Source: Chlorobiota bacterium (GTDB lineage: Bacteria; Bacteroidota; Chlorobiia; Chlorobiales; Chlorobiaceae). From it: a DNA stretch of 64,000 nucleotides. A model generated the notes under the pieces. It did not search any database. It had not been told where the DNA came from and saw only the letters and a program-made list of their open reading frames with translations. Position numbers and translations under genes: made by a program. The stretch's first letter is position 1. Each line of letters starts with the position of its first letter. The DNA lies in contig VGMX01000001.1 of the NCBI GenBank assembly GCA_016866305.1, forward strand, positions 62,001 through 126,000, given 5' to 3'. Positions 1 through 9,651 of the stretch are shown here, piece by piece.

Positions 1-343
1 GCTGAGCGGCAGACAGGCCCGATAACGCTTGGCGGAGCGAGAGAAGAAGCGATGGCGCCGGCGCCGTTGCCCAAAGCAGACGGGGAGTTCGGCGATGAGG
101 ACCGGCAGAAACCGTATCGAATCCGAGAGAAAAGGGTGCGAATGCGCTTGCCGTTTCGAAAATCCTCATGCAAACCGGGCCGCTGTCAGGGCACTGCCAC
201 GGCGGAACAATGGTGACATGCAGGTGTTCGGGAGCAATCCAGCGGAAAGGCAGGGCCGGATAACGCCGTGCGAACCGCAAGACCGATTCCTGCAGTTCTG
301 CCGGGGCCGGCAGGCCCACAAAAACTCTCCCTGAATCGCTCAT
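1..343 (-). CDS. thpR: RNA 2',3'-cyclic phosphodiesterase (ThpR/LigT family), N-terminal part
   Basis: Partial gene running off the left edge; 114 codons of the N-terminus are visible. Translation of the minus strand from the ATG at 343 gives a short start, a VFVGLPAP strand and then an HLHVTIVPPW segment, which is the first H-x-T-x motif of the 2H phosphoesterase superfamily. Known relatives hydrolyse 2',3'-cyclic phosphates on RNA ends, or ligate 2'-5' RNA in vitro. The second HxTx motif would lie in the missing part. An in-frame stop (that of the terC-like gene) lies 21 nt upstream, so the ATG at 343 is the only reasonable start; no strong ribosome binding site is visible. It is the third gene of a minus-strand group after kup and terC. 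The family is clear, the physiological substrate is not. Confidence 0.8.
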   Translation of the reverse strand, partial: MSDSGRVFVGLPAPAELQESVLRFARRYPALPFRWIAPEHLHVTIVPPWQCPDSGPVCMRIFETASAFAPFSLGFDTVSAGPHRRTPRLLWATAPAPSLLLSLRQALSGLSAAQ

Positions 344-364
344 CGGCTGGACGGGTGGTAAGGT

Positions 365-1165
365 TCAGCACTCGAAGTCCTCTTCCTTGTGCATGCGCGC
401 GGGCACATTGAAAAGCAGGCTGCTCAGCACCGGAATGAAAAAGACCGCCACCGTTATCGCCGAGGTGAGCACATCCGCCTCATGACCGCCGAGAAAGCGT
501 CCGAAATGCGAAGCCGGATAAAAATGCTCGAACACCGACAGCGAAAGTTTCACACCGAGGATTGCAAGCACGATGAACGCGCAGGTCTCCAGAAAAGGGT
601 ACTGTTCCATGAGCAGCACGAAGCCCTGCGCCACGAAACGCATGGCGAGAATGCCGATGAACACCCCGAGCCATATCAGGAGGATGTTGTCACTGAATGC
701 CACGGCGGCAAAGACGTTGTCGATCGAAAAAGCCAGATCCATCAGCTCGATGAGAATGACCGTCGACCAGAAGGTGCCGAGCGAACCTACCGTAACCCGG
801 TAAAACCAGTTGTCCTGCTTGTCGAAATAATCATCTCCGGTATCGGCGGTTTCACGCCCCTGCCACCACTTGACGACAAGATAGAGCAGATAGAGGCCGC
901 CGAACGGTTTCAGCCACCAGATTTTCACCAGCAGGGCGGCAAAAAGCAGACAGATTCCCCTGAACAGGTACGCGCCGATAATGCCGTATCGCAGTGCGGC
1001 TGCTCGCTGTTTCGGCGGAAGATCCATGACCATGGTCGCCAGTACTGCGGCATTATCGACGGAAAGCAGGCTTTCAATGAGGATCAGGTTCAGCACGATA
1101 AGCATCGAAGGAACCGGATTGTCTGCGATCTGCCGGAACAGTTCGGGCAAGAGCGAAAAATCCAT
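365..1165 (-). CDS. TerC family integral membrane protein
   Basis: A 266-residue polytopic membrane protein with about seven to eight hydrophobic segments. The family signature is the acidic residue within a membrane helix near residues 31-39 (ESLLSVDNAA) and its repeat around 150 (ELMDLAFSIDNVFAAVAFSDN region). TerC/Alx proteins are tied to tellurite resistance, manganese export and metal homeostasis; the paired acidic residues inside the membrane are thought to bind a cation. The gene lies 9 nt downstream of kup on the same strand, so the two ion-handling proteins are probably cotranscribed. The exact transported ion cannot be told from sequence. Confidence 0.85.
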   Translation of the reverse strand: MDFSLLPELFRQIADNPVPSMLIVLNLILIESLLSVDNAAVLATMVMDLPPKQRAAALRYGIIGAYLFRGICLLFAALLVKIWWLKPFGGLYLLYLVVKWWQGRETADTGDDYFDKQDNWFYRVTVGSLGTFWSTVILIELMDLAFSIDNVFAAVAFSDNILLIWLGVFIGILAMRFVAQGFVLLMEQYPFLETCAFIVLAILGVKLSLSVFEHFYPASHFGRFLGGHEADVLTSAITVAVFFIPVLSSLLFNVPARMHKEEDFEC

Positions 1166-1174
1166 GAGCGTTCC

Positions 1175-3133
1175 TCAGATCTGGACCTGCATGCCGATTT
1201 CGATGACCTGGCCGGAGGGGAGGTCATAATACCCGGTTGCGCTGATTGCATTGCGCATCATGAGCGCATAGAGTTTCTTGCGCCACAGGCTCATTTTCGA
1301 TTTCAGTCCGGTAACGATCTTCTCCCGGTTCAGGAAAAAGCTCGTGGCCTCGAGCCGGAAGTGGAACCCCTGGTGGTGTGCCAGCGAAAACACCTGGCGG
1401 ATGCTCGGAGACTCCATGAACCCGTAACGGGCGATCACCTTGTAGATGCCGTCGCCATACTTGATCACCTCGACCTTGCGGCTGTTGGGCACCCTCGGAA
1501 CCCGTTCGGTGCTGAAATGGAAAAACGCCACTTCGGAATGCAGGATCTTGTTGTGCCGTATGTTGTGCAGCAGAGCAATGGGGATCACGTCGGGATTTGC
1601 CGTCAGATAGACCGCCTGGCCGGTTACCCGCTGCGGCGGCTGCAGCGAAAGGCTCTCGATGAACTCCTCCACCGTGAGCGTCCGGTCCTTGACCTGCTGC
1701 AGCAGCAGGCTTCGGCCCTGTTTCCAGGTATTCATGAGCGTATACGCAACAAGTCCGATAACGAGCGGGAACCATGCACCATGGAACAGCTTGCTCATGC
1801 TCGCTGCAAAAAACGAAAGGTCAATAACGGCAAAAAAGCTCACCAGCAGCACCACTACCGTCTGGTTCCACTTCCAGAGGTCGCGTGCAACGAAAAAGAA
1901 AAGAATCGTTGAAATAAGCATGGTGGTGGTCATCGATGCCCCATAAGCCGCCGCAAGCTTGCTTGACGACCCGAAACCGACCACGAGACCGATAGTCGCT
2001 ATCATCAGTGCCCAATTGGATGCCGGCACGTAAATCTGCCCCATATGGCTGGCTGAAGTATGCTTTACGGTAAGACGAGGCAGAAAGCCAAGCTGAATGG
2101 CCTGCTGGGTAATGGAGTAGACGCCGGTGATCAGCGCCTGTGAGGCGATTACCGTTGCAAACGTGGCAAGCACCACCATTGGAATCAGCGCCCATGAAGG
2201 AACAAGGGCATAAAAAGGATGATGCGAACCATGGGGAGATTCAAGCAGGAACGCACCCTGGCCGAAATAGTTCAGAAGCAGGGCCGGAAGCACGAAAAGT
2301 CCCCATGTAAGCCGGATCGGCTTCTTGCCGAAATGGCCCATATCGGCATACAGCGCCTCGGCGCCGGTCACGGCAAGAAAAACGGCACCAAGTACGAGAA
2401 AACCGTGCAAACTGTTGTTCAGCAAAAAAGAGAGCCCATACCACGGAAATACCGCCTTGAGAATCTCCGGATAGCGGATGATCTCGACAAATCCCAGCAC
2501 TCCGAGACAACTGAACCAGAGCAGGATGATCGGGCCGAACAGCGAACCCAGCCTTGCTGTCCCGTTATGCTGGAAAAAGAACAGAAGCGCAAGAATGGCA
2601 ACTGTCATGGGAATAACCAGCTGCGAAGCACCGGGGGCAATAATCTGGACACCCTCGACGGCACTGAGCACCGATATTGCCGGAGTGATCATTGCCTCTC
2701 CAAGCAGCACCGATGTTCCGAACAGACCGATAGCGACCAGAAGCCACCGTTCATGCCGGTTTTTACGGCTGTGACTGATGATCAGTGCCGTAAGAGAAAG
2801 AATACCGCCCTCGCCCTCGTTGTCCGCTTTCATGATGAAAGTCAGATACTTCAGGGTAACAATCAGGATCAGCGCCCAGAACAGCAGGGAAAGCACCCCA
2901 AGTACATTGTCGTGGGAGACCGCAATACCGTAATCGCCGTGAAAACACTCGCGGATGGCATAGAGGGGGCTCGTGCCGATATCGCCGAATACAACGCCGA
3001 GAGCCGCAAGAGAGAGAGTAGCAAGGCTTTTGAAACTTGAATCGCCCGATAAATGAGGCAGTTCAGCGCCTTCAGTTGTACTTGCCATAGACAGGAAAAC
3101 ATGCTTGAAAAAATAAACCCGGAATCTGAACAT
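1175..3133 (-). CDS. kup: KUP/HAK/KT potassium uptake protein
   Basis: Low-affinity K+:H+ symporter of the inner membrane, about 640 residues with twelve predicted hydrophobic segments followed by a soluble C-terminal tail from about residue 480. The N-terminal GDIGTSPLYA motif in the first membrane helix is diagnostic. Length agrees with bacterial Kup (about 620-650). Two in-frame starts are possible: 3133 (used here, the longest) and 3088, which begins MASTTEGAE and would remove 15 arginine/phenylalanine-rich residues. I see no convincing ribosome binding site for either, and 3088 is at least as likely on protein grounds. It is the first gene of a group with the TerC-like protein. Confidence 0.92.
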   Translation of the reverse strand: MFRFRVYFFKHVFLSMASTTEGAELPHLSGDSSFKSLATLSLAALGVVFGDIGTSPLYAIRECFHGDYGIAVSHDNVLGVLSLLFWALILIVTLKYLTFIMKADNEGEGGILSLTALIISHSRKNRHERWLLVAIGLFGTSVLLGEAMITPAISVLSAVEGVQIIAPGASQLVIPMTVAILALLFFFQHNGTARLGSLFGPIILLWFSCLGVLGFVEIIRYPEILKAVFPWYGLSFLLNNSLHGFLVLGAVFLAVTGAEALYADMGHFGKKPIRLTWGLFVLPALLLNYFGQGAFLLESPHGSHHPFYALVPSWALIPMVVLATFATVIASQALITGVYSITQQAIQLGFLPRLTVKHTSASHMGQIYVPASNWALMIATIGLVVGFGSSSKLAAAYGASMTTTMLISTILFFFVARDLWKWNQTVVVLLVSFFAVIDLSFFAASMSKLFHGAWFPLVIGLVAYTLMNTWKQGRSLLLQQVKDRTLTVEEFIESLSLQPPQRVTGQAVYLTANPDVIPIALLHNIRHNKILHSEVAFFHFSTERVPRVPNSRKVEVIKYGDGIYKVIARYGFMESPSIRQVFSLAHHQGFHFRLEATSFFLNREKIVTGLKSKMSLWRKKLYALMMRNAISATGYYDLPSGQVIEIGMQVQI

Positions 3134-3331
3134 GCCGAACCCGAAACCATCTGCAGAAATACAGATGTTGCACGGACTGAACAGTGCGAAATCAAAACCG
3201 AATTTACGGAAAAAGAGTTCGGTTAATCAAGCAATCGGGCAGAAAAGAACGGGAGTACGCTTTTAATGCGTCTCCGGCGCATATGAAACAGCGCAGGACA
3301 CAATCAGTTTCCTTTTCAATATCCTGCCGGA

Positions 3332-4174
3332 TCAGGCTCGTTCCAGAAAATATTCCGGCTTCAGCAAGCCCTTCAGATCTTCGAAACGCAGCTCGATTTC
3401 AGTGGAACCGGCAGCATAAGGGGCGATTTCGTAAGGATTGTACAGAAAACTCACCCCCTTGTCTGTCAAACCGAAATTGGTGGTGAAAGCAATCCTGTTT
3501 TCAAACAGTCCGCCTTTCTCGCCGTCGAGCGGGTCGGTGGGTGAAAGCCCCTTATCCTCCCTGAAGCGGGCTTCGATCAGGGCATTGAGACGATTTTTGA
3601 ATCCCGGAACAAACACATCATCGATAAAAAGTCGTTTGCCGGTCGCCGCATCGAAAACGAAAAAGGTGGTCGTATTCATGCCGTGCGCGCCCCCGGTATA
3701 GGCGTAGGAAGAGAGCTGAACCGTCAGTTGTCTTGCGTTGTTCAGCACGATCGAGCCCTGAAGTTCGAACTGGTAAGGCAGTCCCATGTCCGTCTCCTTG
3801 CTGTACACTTCGAAATCCTTCAGAAAATTGTCCGCAAGGGCCTCGGGCGTTCTCTGGCCGGAATACCCCTCTGCCGGATGAAGCGCCGTACTGTCGGCAA
3901 TCCAGGCTTCAATCGTCCGGTTCACCACCGCGGCTGCGTCTCCGCCCGAAAAAACCGGATAGGCAATCCTGCAGTACGTTTCGGAGTCTCCCGGATTCTT
4001 TCCCTGATTGTACAGTTTTTCGAAACGTTTCATTTCATAGCCGAACGGAACGGAAGCCGGACGGGAAGCCTCTGCAGCCTTCATTCCGTTCGTGCCGGAA
4101 TCCTTGCACGCCGTTGCGGCAACCGCAAGCATGAACGCCGGAATTGCAATACAACGCATGACGAACGATTTCAT
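3332..4174 (-). CDS. DUF3298-type lipoprotein
   Basis: A 280-residue exported protein. The N-terminus (MKSFVMRCIA, hydrophobic stretch, then VAATAC) is a lipoprotein signal peptide with the lipidated cysteine at about residue 23. The C-terminal half contains a GGAHG segment and a conserved DAATGK..FIDDVF stretch typical of DUF3298, the domain also found in RsiV anti-sigma factors and PdaC deacetylases, where it binds peptidoglycan-related ligands. It stands alone, convergent with nothing, and divergent from the ferritin-like gene at 4358. Function is unknown beyond a probable periplasmic or outer-membrane lipoprotein role. Confidence 0.75.
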   Translation of the reverse strand: MKSFVMRCIAIPAFMLAVAATACKDSGTNGMKAAEASRPASVPFGYEMKRFEKLYNQGKNPGDSETYCRIAYPVFSGGDAAAVVNRTIEAWIADSTALHPAEGYSGQRTPEALADNFLKDFEVYSKETDMGLPYQFELQGSIVLNNARQLTVQLSSYAYTGGAHGMNTTTFFVFDAATGKRLFIDDVFVPGFKNRLNALIEARFREDKGLSPTDPLDGEKGGLFENRIAFTTNFGLTDKGVSFLYNPYEIAPYAAGSTEIELRFEDLKGLLKPEYFLERA

Positions 4175-4357
4175 GATTCCTTTGTCAATTTACTGGTTGA
4201 AGAAACGCACTGCCTCAACAGGAAAATAAGGCATGCCGGACAAACATCTTCACATTCGTCACCCATTCATGAGATTTTCCGGCAACACCCCGCGGGGCGT
4301 GCATCTCACCTGCACAACACTTAATCCGCAAGATTGATATATTGCATATTGCGCACT

Positions 4358-4855
4358 ATGGAAACATTAAATCAAACGTTCACCGCCATGACAGAAATGA
4401 TGCTCCGCCATCTTGACGAATCGATAAAGCTTGAACTCAATCTTGCAAGACTCTACACCTCGCTGAACGACCTGTTCCCTGAAGACGAGGAGTTCTGGTG
4501 GCAACTCGCCATGGAAGAACGCGGCCATGCATCGCTGCTTCAGCAGGAAAAAAAGCAGCCACAGCCCATGGAGTTCTTTCCTGAAAACCTGCTTGCCGGG
4601 GATCTCCAGACCCTTGTTGACGCCAATACCCGGATTCTCGGCCTGATCGAACGCTACACGAAGGCCGCCCCGACGAGGAAAGAGGCGTTCATGACGGCAC
4701 TCGAATTCGAACTGGCCGCGGGAGAATCCCACTTCCAGGACTTTCTCGACACGCCGTCCCTTTCTCCTGCGGTTGCGATTTTCAAGCAGCTCAACCAGGA
4801 AGATCGTGACCATGCCGAAAGGATAAGGGCCTACATGCTGGAAAACGGCATCTGA
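4358..4855 (+). CDS. Rubrerythrin/ferritin-like diiron protein
   Basis: A 165-residue all-helical protein of the ferritin-like superfamily without a rubredoxin tail. Visible metal-site elements are ESIKLELNLARLY (first helix), EERGHA (an ExxH pair), EFELAAGESHF and EDRDHAERI (DxxH). The start is taken at the ATG at 4358; an upstream TTG at 4334 is in frame but lies inside a TA-rich stretch that reads like promoter DNA. It is followed 116 nt later by a true ferritin on the same strand, so the pair probably handles iron and peroxide in an anaerobe rich in Fe-S proteins. Peroxidase, iron oxidase or another diiron function cannot be separated from sequence. Confidence 0.75.
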   Translation: METLNQTFTAMTEMMLRHLDESIKLELNLARLYTSLNDLFPEDEEFWWQLAMEERGHASLLQQEKKQPQPMEFFPENLLAGDLQTLVDANTRILGLIERYTKAAPTRKEAFMTALEFELAAGESHFQDFLDTPSLSPAVAIFKQLNQEDRDHAERIRAYMLENGI

Positions 4856-4971
4856 TCGCCCGGAAAAACCGGAATCCGGGAAACTATCAGCAATGGGCAT
4901 GTGTTGATTTTTACAACTTCATATTTTTAAAAGCTTTACATTAACCGAAACAAGAAAAGGGAGAACAATCC

Positions 4972-5466
4972 ATGCTCAGCAAAAAGCTTGAAAAGGCGCT
5001 TAACGAACAGATCAACCACGAATTCGCCTCATCGTACCTCTATCTGTCGATGGCGGCATACGCCGAATCGGAAAACCTCCCGGGTTTCGCAAGCTGGCTC
5101 AAGCTGCAGACGAAAGAGGAGATGAGCCACGCCATGAAGCTCTACAAATTCGTGAACGAACGGGGAGGTCGCGTTGAACTGCTCGCTGTCGAAAAGCCGA
5201 AAACCGATTTCAAATCCCCGGCGGCGCTGTTCGATGAGGTACTCGGACACGAGCGGAAGATCACCGCACTTATCAACACCTTGTATGAGACCGCGCTCGA
5301 GGAAAAAGACTATGCCGCCCAGGTGATGCTGCACTGGTTTATCGAGGAACAGGTGGAAGAGGAAGCCGCAGCTTCGGAAATCCTTGAAACCCTGAAAATT
5401 GCCGGAGAAAAAGGCCATGCGCTCATCATGATGGACCGCCAGCTTGCCCGCCGGGGCCAGGGTTGA
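4972..5466 (+). CDS. ftnA: Ferritin
   Basis: A 164-residue bacterial non-haem ferritin that stores iron in a 24-mer shell. The ferroxidase ligands are visible: E in [16 protein letters not shown] (helix A), ExxxH in [12 protein letters not shown] (helix B), and [14 protein letters not shown] in helix C. Length fits FtnA (about 165). The start has a good ribosome binding site (AAGGGAGAA a few bases before the ATG). A strong rho-independent terminator follows at 5503-5529. It is the second gene of a small iron group with the rubrerythrin-like protein. Confidence 0.93.
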   Translation: MLSKKLEKALNEQINHEFASSYLYLSMAAYAESENLPGFASWLKLQTKEEMSHAMKLYKFVNERGGRVELLAVEKPKTDFKSPAALFDEVLGHERKITALINTLYETALEEKDYAAQVMLHWFIEEQVEEEAAASEILETLKIAGEKGHALIMMDRQLARRGQG

Positions 5467-5502
5467 CCGGATGGTCGCTTCACACCGGCTCGCTTCACCT
5501 GA

Positions 5503-5529
5503 AAAACTGCCTCCAGAGGCAGTTTTTTT
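5503..5529 (+). terminator. Rho-independent terminator after ferritin
   Basis: A 10-bp perfect stem (AAAACTGCCT with AGGCAGTTTT) and a short loop, followed directly by a run of T. It lies 36 nt after the ferritin stop and just before the convergent phosphoesterase, and with A-rich and T-rich flanks could work in both directions. Confidence 0.85.
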
Positions 5530-5537
5530 ATTTCCGG

Positions 5538-6404
5538 TCAGGAAATGGAGAGGAACCGCTGGGAAAAGGTTCCGTCCGGAGCTAAAACCATCTCGCTGTA
5601 CCGGTCGGGCGCGTACCGGAAACTTCCACCGTTGATAACCGGAACGCCATCGATGACATAGGACTGGAAACGGTGAAAATGACCGTGCAGCAGCACATCC
5701 GCACCAAGCTTTTTCATCACGGCAAGATAGCCGGCATGGTTTATCATCTCCATCGTCCAGTCGAAAGCCTGATCGATGGGCGACGATGTGCCGTAGACTT
5801 TGAGCGCATGATGGCAAAGCCCCACGACAACACTCTCCTTCAGGGCAGCGGCGACATCCGGCGAAAGGAGTGCGCGCAGTTGCGAGGGATCGACAAAACC
5901 TCTCGCCCCGAGCGGATTATCCGACCGGTGCCATGGCCATACCGAGTTGACTCCGACGAAAGCCAGCGAGATTCCGGAAAAATGCAATACCTTCACGAAG
6001 GGAAATCCCGCCACCGCACCGCTGCCTCCAGCCATCAGTTCACCGAACATGCCGCAGAAGGCCGCCACCTTTTCACGCAGAGCCTGCCTGCGGTTTTCCG
6101 GAAAGGGGTTCAGGGCGTTGTAGATGCGCATCTCCTCCTCGAGATTGATGAGATCGTGATTTCCGGGAAGGACCGTCGCCCGGTCGAAATGCCAGAAGCC
6201 GTGCTCCCGAAGCACATCCCGTACCGGTGCCCAGCCGGCTGGCGAGGCAACATCGGAGAGGTCTCCGGAAATGACAAGATGGTCGATCCCTGCAGCGTTG
6301 AAATGGCGCAGCATTTTAGCAAGCAGCGACAGTGCGCGCCGGTCGTTCCGGCCGGAAAGATGCAGATCGGAAAGATGCGCCAGAGTTATCCTGTTATGAA
6401 TCAC
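5538..6404 (-). CDS. Calcineurin-like metallophosphoesterase
   Basis: A 288-residue cytoplasmic protein with the full set of metallophosphoesterase motifs: LSDLHLS near residue 11, GDLSD near 47, PGNHD near 80, CHHALK near 198 and HGHFHRF near 242. These residues bind two metal ions. The overall shape resembles the CpdA/Icc-like and UDP-diacylglucosamine-hydrolase-like groups, but no substrate-specific feature is recognised. It is a single gene, convergent with ferritin and divergent from glucan phosphorylase. Confidence 0.8.
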   Translation of the reverse strand: MIHNRITLAHLSDLHLSGRNDRRALSLLAKMLRHFNAAGIDHLVISGDLSDVASPAGWAPVRDVLREHGFWHFDRATVLPGNHDLINLEEEMRIYNALNPFPENRRQALREKVAAFCGMFGELMAGGSGAVAGFPFVKVLHFSGISLAFVGVNSVWPWHRSDNPLGARGFVDPSQLRALLSPDVAAALKESVVVGLCHHALKVYGTSSPIDQAFDWTMEMINHAGYLAVMKKLGADVLLHGHFHRFQSYVIDGVPVINGGSFRYAPDRYSEMVLAPDGTFSQRFLSIS

Positions 6405-6553
6405 ATTCGCCGGATTGCGGTTTTACAGACGAAAAGAGTAAATTAAGCCATAATTTTTCAAACCCGCCTTGCGGAGCAGGAAAAGATACTCATCTTCTCT
6501 TTCTGTCACTGTGCACCGCAAGAGCCTACTATTTCCACTTTTACCGCAAATCC

Positions 6554-8668
6554 ATGCGTAAAACCGTATCATCCTGCAAGGAAATCACGAGAAACCTCTG
6601 GTGGTCATGGGACACCGAAGCCAAGGAGATTTTCAGGGAACTCTCGCCAATATTATGGGAAAGGGTCAACCATAACCCGGTCGAACTGCTCCGCCATATC
6701 TCGAACGACGAGCTCCAGGCCCGTTTCCAGTGCACCCTCGGTGAAAAAACCGAACGGGTCGCAGCACGCTTCCGCAGCTACATGGCGGAAACCGACACCT
6801 GGGCCGCGCGGAACACCCCCGAACTCGTCAAAAACCCCGTCGCGTACTTCTGCGCTGAATTCGGCATTCACGAAAGCGTGAGAATCTACTCCGGAGGGCT
6901 TGGCGTGCTGGCCGGCGATCACATCAAATCCGCCAGCGACCTCGGCATAAACTTTGTCGGCGTCACCCTTTTCTACAAGGAAGGGTACTTTCGTCAGTAC
7001 CTCAACCACGACGGCTGGCAGCTCGAAGACTATCCGCTGCAATACCCCGAATGCCTGCCTATCGAAAAGGTCACCGGACCGGACGGCAAGGATCTCATCA
7101 TCTCCGTCAGCATCGCCCAGAGCGAAGTCTTCGCACAGGCATGGCGGCTGAAGGTAGGCCGGGCCACGCTCTATCTGCTCGACACCAACATCCCGGCAAA
7201 CGAATCGCACTACCGCGACATCTGCTGCCGGGTGTACGGCGGCGACCAGAACATGCGCATCAACCAGGAGATCGTCCTCGGCATCGGCGGCGTCAGGCTG
7301 CTTGACGCGCTCGGCATCACCCCGGCCGTCTACCACATGAATGAAGGACACTCGGCATTCCTCACCCTTGAACTGCTCTCGAAAGAGCTCGCTGCAGGCA
7401 CACCGATGGAAGATGCCAGACAGAAGGTCAGAAGCCGTTGCGTCTTCACCACCCACACACCGGTTCCCGCAGGTCACGACCGGTTCTCTCGTGACATGAT
7501 GCACTACACCTTCGACCACTACCTCTCGCAGAACGGCATCGACTTCGACGACCTGATGCTGCTCGGAGCAGAAGACCGCAGCAACCCTTACGGCCTTTTC
7601 ACCATGACCGTGCTCGCGCTGAACTTTTCGAGGGCGGCCAACGGTGTCTCGAAGCTCCATGGCGAGGTGTCGCGGCAGATGTGGAAAACCCTTTACGGCG
7701 TCGAATCCGAAGCCGACGTACCCATCGGCCACATTACAAACGGCGTGCACGCTCAAAGCTGGGCAACCCCCACCACCGACAGGTTCTGGCGAAGGTTCAC
7801 CGACAGCCTCGACACCCTCACCGGCTCGCAGAAAGCCGCTGAAGAGATCCTGTCCCGTGTCCCCGATGAAGACCTCTGGTGCCTGCGCTTCCATCTCAAG
7901 CGGAACCTCATCGATTTCATCCACCGCTACCTGGCCAACCAGCTTTTCCATCAGCACACCTACTCGATGTACCCCGAATACGACTCGTCGAGGCTCGCGA
8001 AAAACACGCTTTCGCCCGACGTGCTCACCATCGGATTCGCCCGCAGGTTCGCCACCTACAAGCGCGCTCCGCTCGTCTTCAGGGATCTCGACCGCCTCAA
8101 CCGCATCATCAACCATCCCACCATGCCGGTGCAGATCGTCTTTGCCGGCAAGGCCCATCCCCACGACGACGCGGGCAAGGAGTACATCCGCCAGATCGTT
8201 GAGCACTCGCGAAGACCGCAGTTCGCAGGCAAGACCATCTTCCTGGAAAACTACAACCTCGGCGTAGCCAAACGCATGGTCTCGGGCGTGGACGTCTGGC
8301 TCAACAATCCCGTCAGGCCCATGGAAGCCAGCGGCACCTCCGGCGAAAAAACCGTGCTGAACGGCGGTCTGAACTTCAGCGTACTCGACGGCTGGTGGCC
8401 TGAGGCCTACAACGGTGAAAACGGCTGGTCGATCGGCAACGGTGAAATGTTCGAAAACCACGAAGATCAGGACCGTTTCGACGCCGAGAAGCTCTATGAT
8501 GTGCTGGAACACCAGATCATCCCGACCTTCTACGAACGCGACGAAAACAACCTGCCGGTCAAATGGCTCAGGAAAGTGCGCAACGCGATTGCAACCATCG
8601 CAACGGTCTACAACACGCACCGCATGGTGAAAGAGTATGCCGTGAAGTATTACCTGAACAGGGATTAA
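6554..8668 (+). CDS. glgP: Alpha-glucan (glycogen) phosphorylase, GT35
   Basis: A 704-residue phosphorylase of the bacterial/archaeal alpha-glucan type, releasing glucose 1-phosphate from storage glucan. The N-terminus (TRNLWWSWD) is the DUF3417 segment of this subfamily. Further marks are GLGVLAGDHIKSASDLG (phosphate/substrate region), HMNEGHSAFL, ITNGVH, and GTSGEKTVLNGG near residue 600, with the PLP-binding lysine. The start is taken at ATG 6554; the open frame extends upstream to 6332 but that part overlaps the divergent gene and has no homology-like character. pyrD follows 35 nt later. Together with the PPi-phosphofructokinase at 13117 it can feed stored polyglucose into glycolysis in the dark. 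Confidence 0.92.
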   Translation: MRKTVSSCKEITRNLWWSWDTEAKEIFRELSPILWERVNHNPVELLRHISNDELQARFQCTLGEKTERVAARFRSYMAETDTWAARNTPELVKNPVAYFCAEFGIHESVRIYSGGLGVLAGDHIKSASDLGINFVGVTLFYKEGYFRQYLNHDGWQLEDYPLQYPECLPIEKVTGPDGKDLIISVSIAQSEVFAQAWRLKVGRATLYLLDTNIPANESHYRDICCRVYGGDQNMRINQEIVLGIGGVRLLDALGITPAVYHMNEGHSAFLTLELLSKELAAGTPMEDARQKVRSRCVFTTHTPVPAGHDRFSRDMMHYTFDHYLSQNGIDFDDLMLLGAEDRSNPYGLFTMTVLALNFSRAANGVSKLHGEVSRQMWKTLYGVESEADVPIGHITNGVHAQSWATPTTDRFWRRFTDSLDTLTGSQKAAEEILSRVPDEDLWCLRFHLKRNLIDFIHRYLANQLFHQHTYSMYPEYDSSRLAKNTLSPDVLTIGFARRFATYKRAPLVFRDLDRLNRIINHPTMPVQIVFAGKAHPHDDAGKEYIRQIVEHSRRPQFAGKTIFLENYNLGVAKRMVSGVDVWLNNPVRPMEASGTSGEKTVLNGGLNFSVLDGWWPEAYNGENGWSIGNGEMFENHEDQDRFDAEKLYDVLEHQIIPTFYERDENNLPVKWLRKVRNAIATIATVYNTHRMVKEYAVKYYLNRD

Positions 8669-8703
8669 CCGAACCGCCCTGACGGAAACGACAAAAAGCG
8701 CAT

Positions 8704-9651
8704 ATGAGCAACCACGCAATCGCATCCGGCACGAAACCCGCGACCGCCGTCTCGCTTGGTCGCGGGCTTGACCTCCGTTCACCGGTACTGCTCGCCTCCG
8801 GCACGGTGTCCTACGGAGAAGAGCTGAGCAGGCTCTGCGACCTTTCAAAAATCGGAGGCATCGTCACCAAAGCCATCTCGCTCGAACCCCGGACAGGCAA
8901 CCCTCCGCAACGCATCGCCGAAACGCCTTCCGGCATGGTCAATGCCATCGGATTGGCCAACGTCGGTCTGGAACGGTTTATTGCCGATAAAGTACCATTT
9001 CTGCAAAAGCTCGACACGGCGGTCATCGTCAACATCGCCGGTCGCTCGATCGACGATTACCTTGCCGTGGTATCGCGGCTCGACACCGTCGAAGGACTTG
9101 ACGGGTACGAGATCAACCTCTCCTGTCCCAATGTGAAAGGCGAATGCATGATCATGGGTGTCAGCCGTGAGGCGACCTTCGAGATCGTTTCGGAACTGCG
9201 GAAAGTCACCCGGCGACACCTCATGATCAAGCTCACCCCGAACGTCACCTCCATCAGCTCCATCGCACTTGCCGCCGAGGAAGCCGGAGCCGATTCGGTC
9301 TCGCTCATCAACACGCTTGTCGGCATGGCTGTCGACTACAGAAGCCGAAAACCGCTCATCAGGAACGTGACCGGAGGGCTCTCCGGACCGGCCATCAAGC
9401 CCGTGGCGCTCGCCAAGGTGTGGGAAGTCCATAACGCCGCCAGCATACCGGTGGTCGGCATGGGAGGCATTGCCGGGTTCGAGGACGCCATGGAGTTCCT
9501 GCTGGTTGGCGCAGGTGCCATACAGATCGGCACGATGAACTTCGTCTACCCCGACATCGGACAGCGTGTTGCCGAAGCCATGGAGAACTGGTTCAGCGCA
9601 CCCGGTGCTCCGCTCTACGGCGACTATGTGGGAAGCCTGATTGTTCAGTAG
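8704..9651 (+). CDS. pyrD: Dihydroorotate dehydrogenase, class 1B catalytic subunit
   Basis: Oxidises dihydroorotate to orotate in pyrimidine synthesis, 315 residues with FMN in a TIM barrel. Typical class 1 elements are ASGTVSYGEE near the start, KAISLEPR, NLSCPNVKGE (the Cys region of the active site in class 1B), KLTPNV, and VGMGGIAGFEDAMEFLLVGAGAIQIGT cut at 20 residues as GGIAGFEDAMEFLL. Class 1B enzymes usually work with an electron-transfer partner PyrK, which is not in this window. It sits closely behind glgP on the plus strand, with no shared pathway. The related step pyrE is at 36810. Confidence 0.92.
   Translation: MSNHAIASGTKPATAVSLGRGLDLRSPVLLASGTVSYGEELSRLCDLSKIGGIVTKAISLEPRTGNPPQRIAETPSGMVNAIGLANVGLERFIADKVPFLQKLDTAVIVNIAGRSIDDYLAVVSRLDTVEGLDGYEINLSCPNVKGECMIMGVSREATFEIVSELRKVTRRHLMIKLTPNVTSISSIALAAEEAGADSVSLINTLVGMAVDYRSRKPLIRNVTGGLSGPAIKPVALAKVWEVHNAASIPVVGMGGIAGFEDAMEFLLVGAGAIQIGTMNFVYPDIGQRVAEAMENWFSAPGAPLYGDYVGSLIVQ

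Noticed and set aside
389..1912. 507-codon plus-strand open frame across terC and kup
   Set aside because: It is antisense to two well-supported membrane protein genes, has a histidine/arginine/glutamate-rich composition typical of shadow frames, and no family motif.
6653..8848. 731-codon minus-strand open frame opposite glycogen phosphorylase
   Set aside because: Shadow of the GC-rich phosphorylase gene; valine/glycine-rich translation with no motif.
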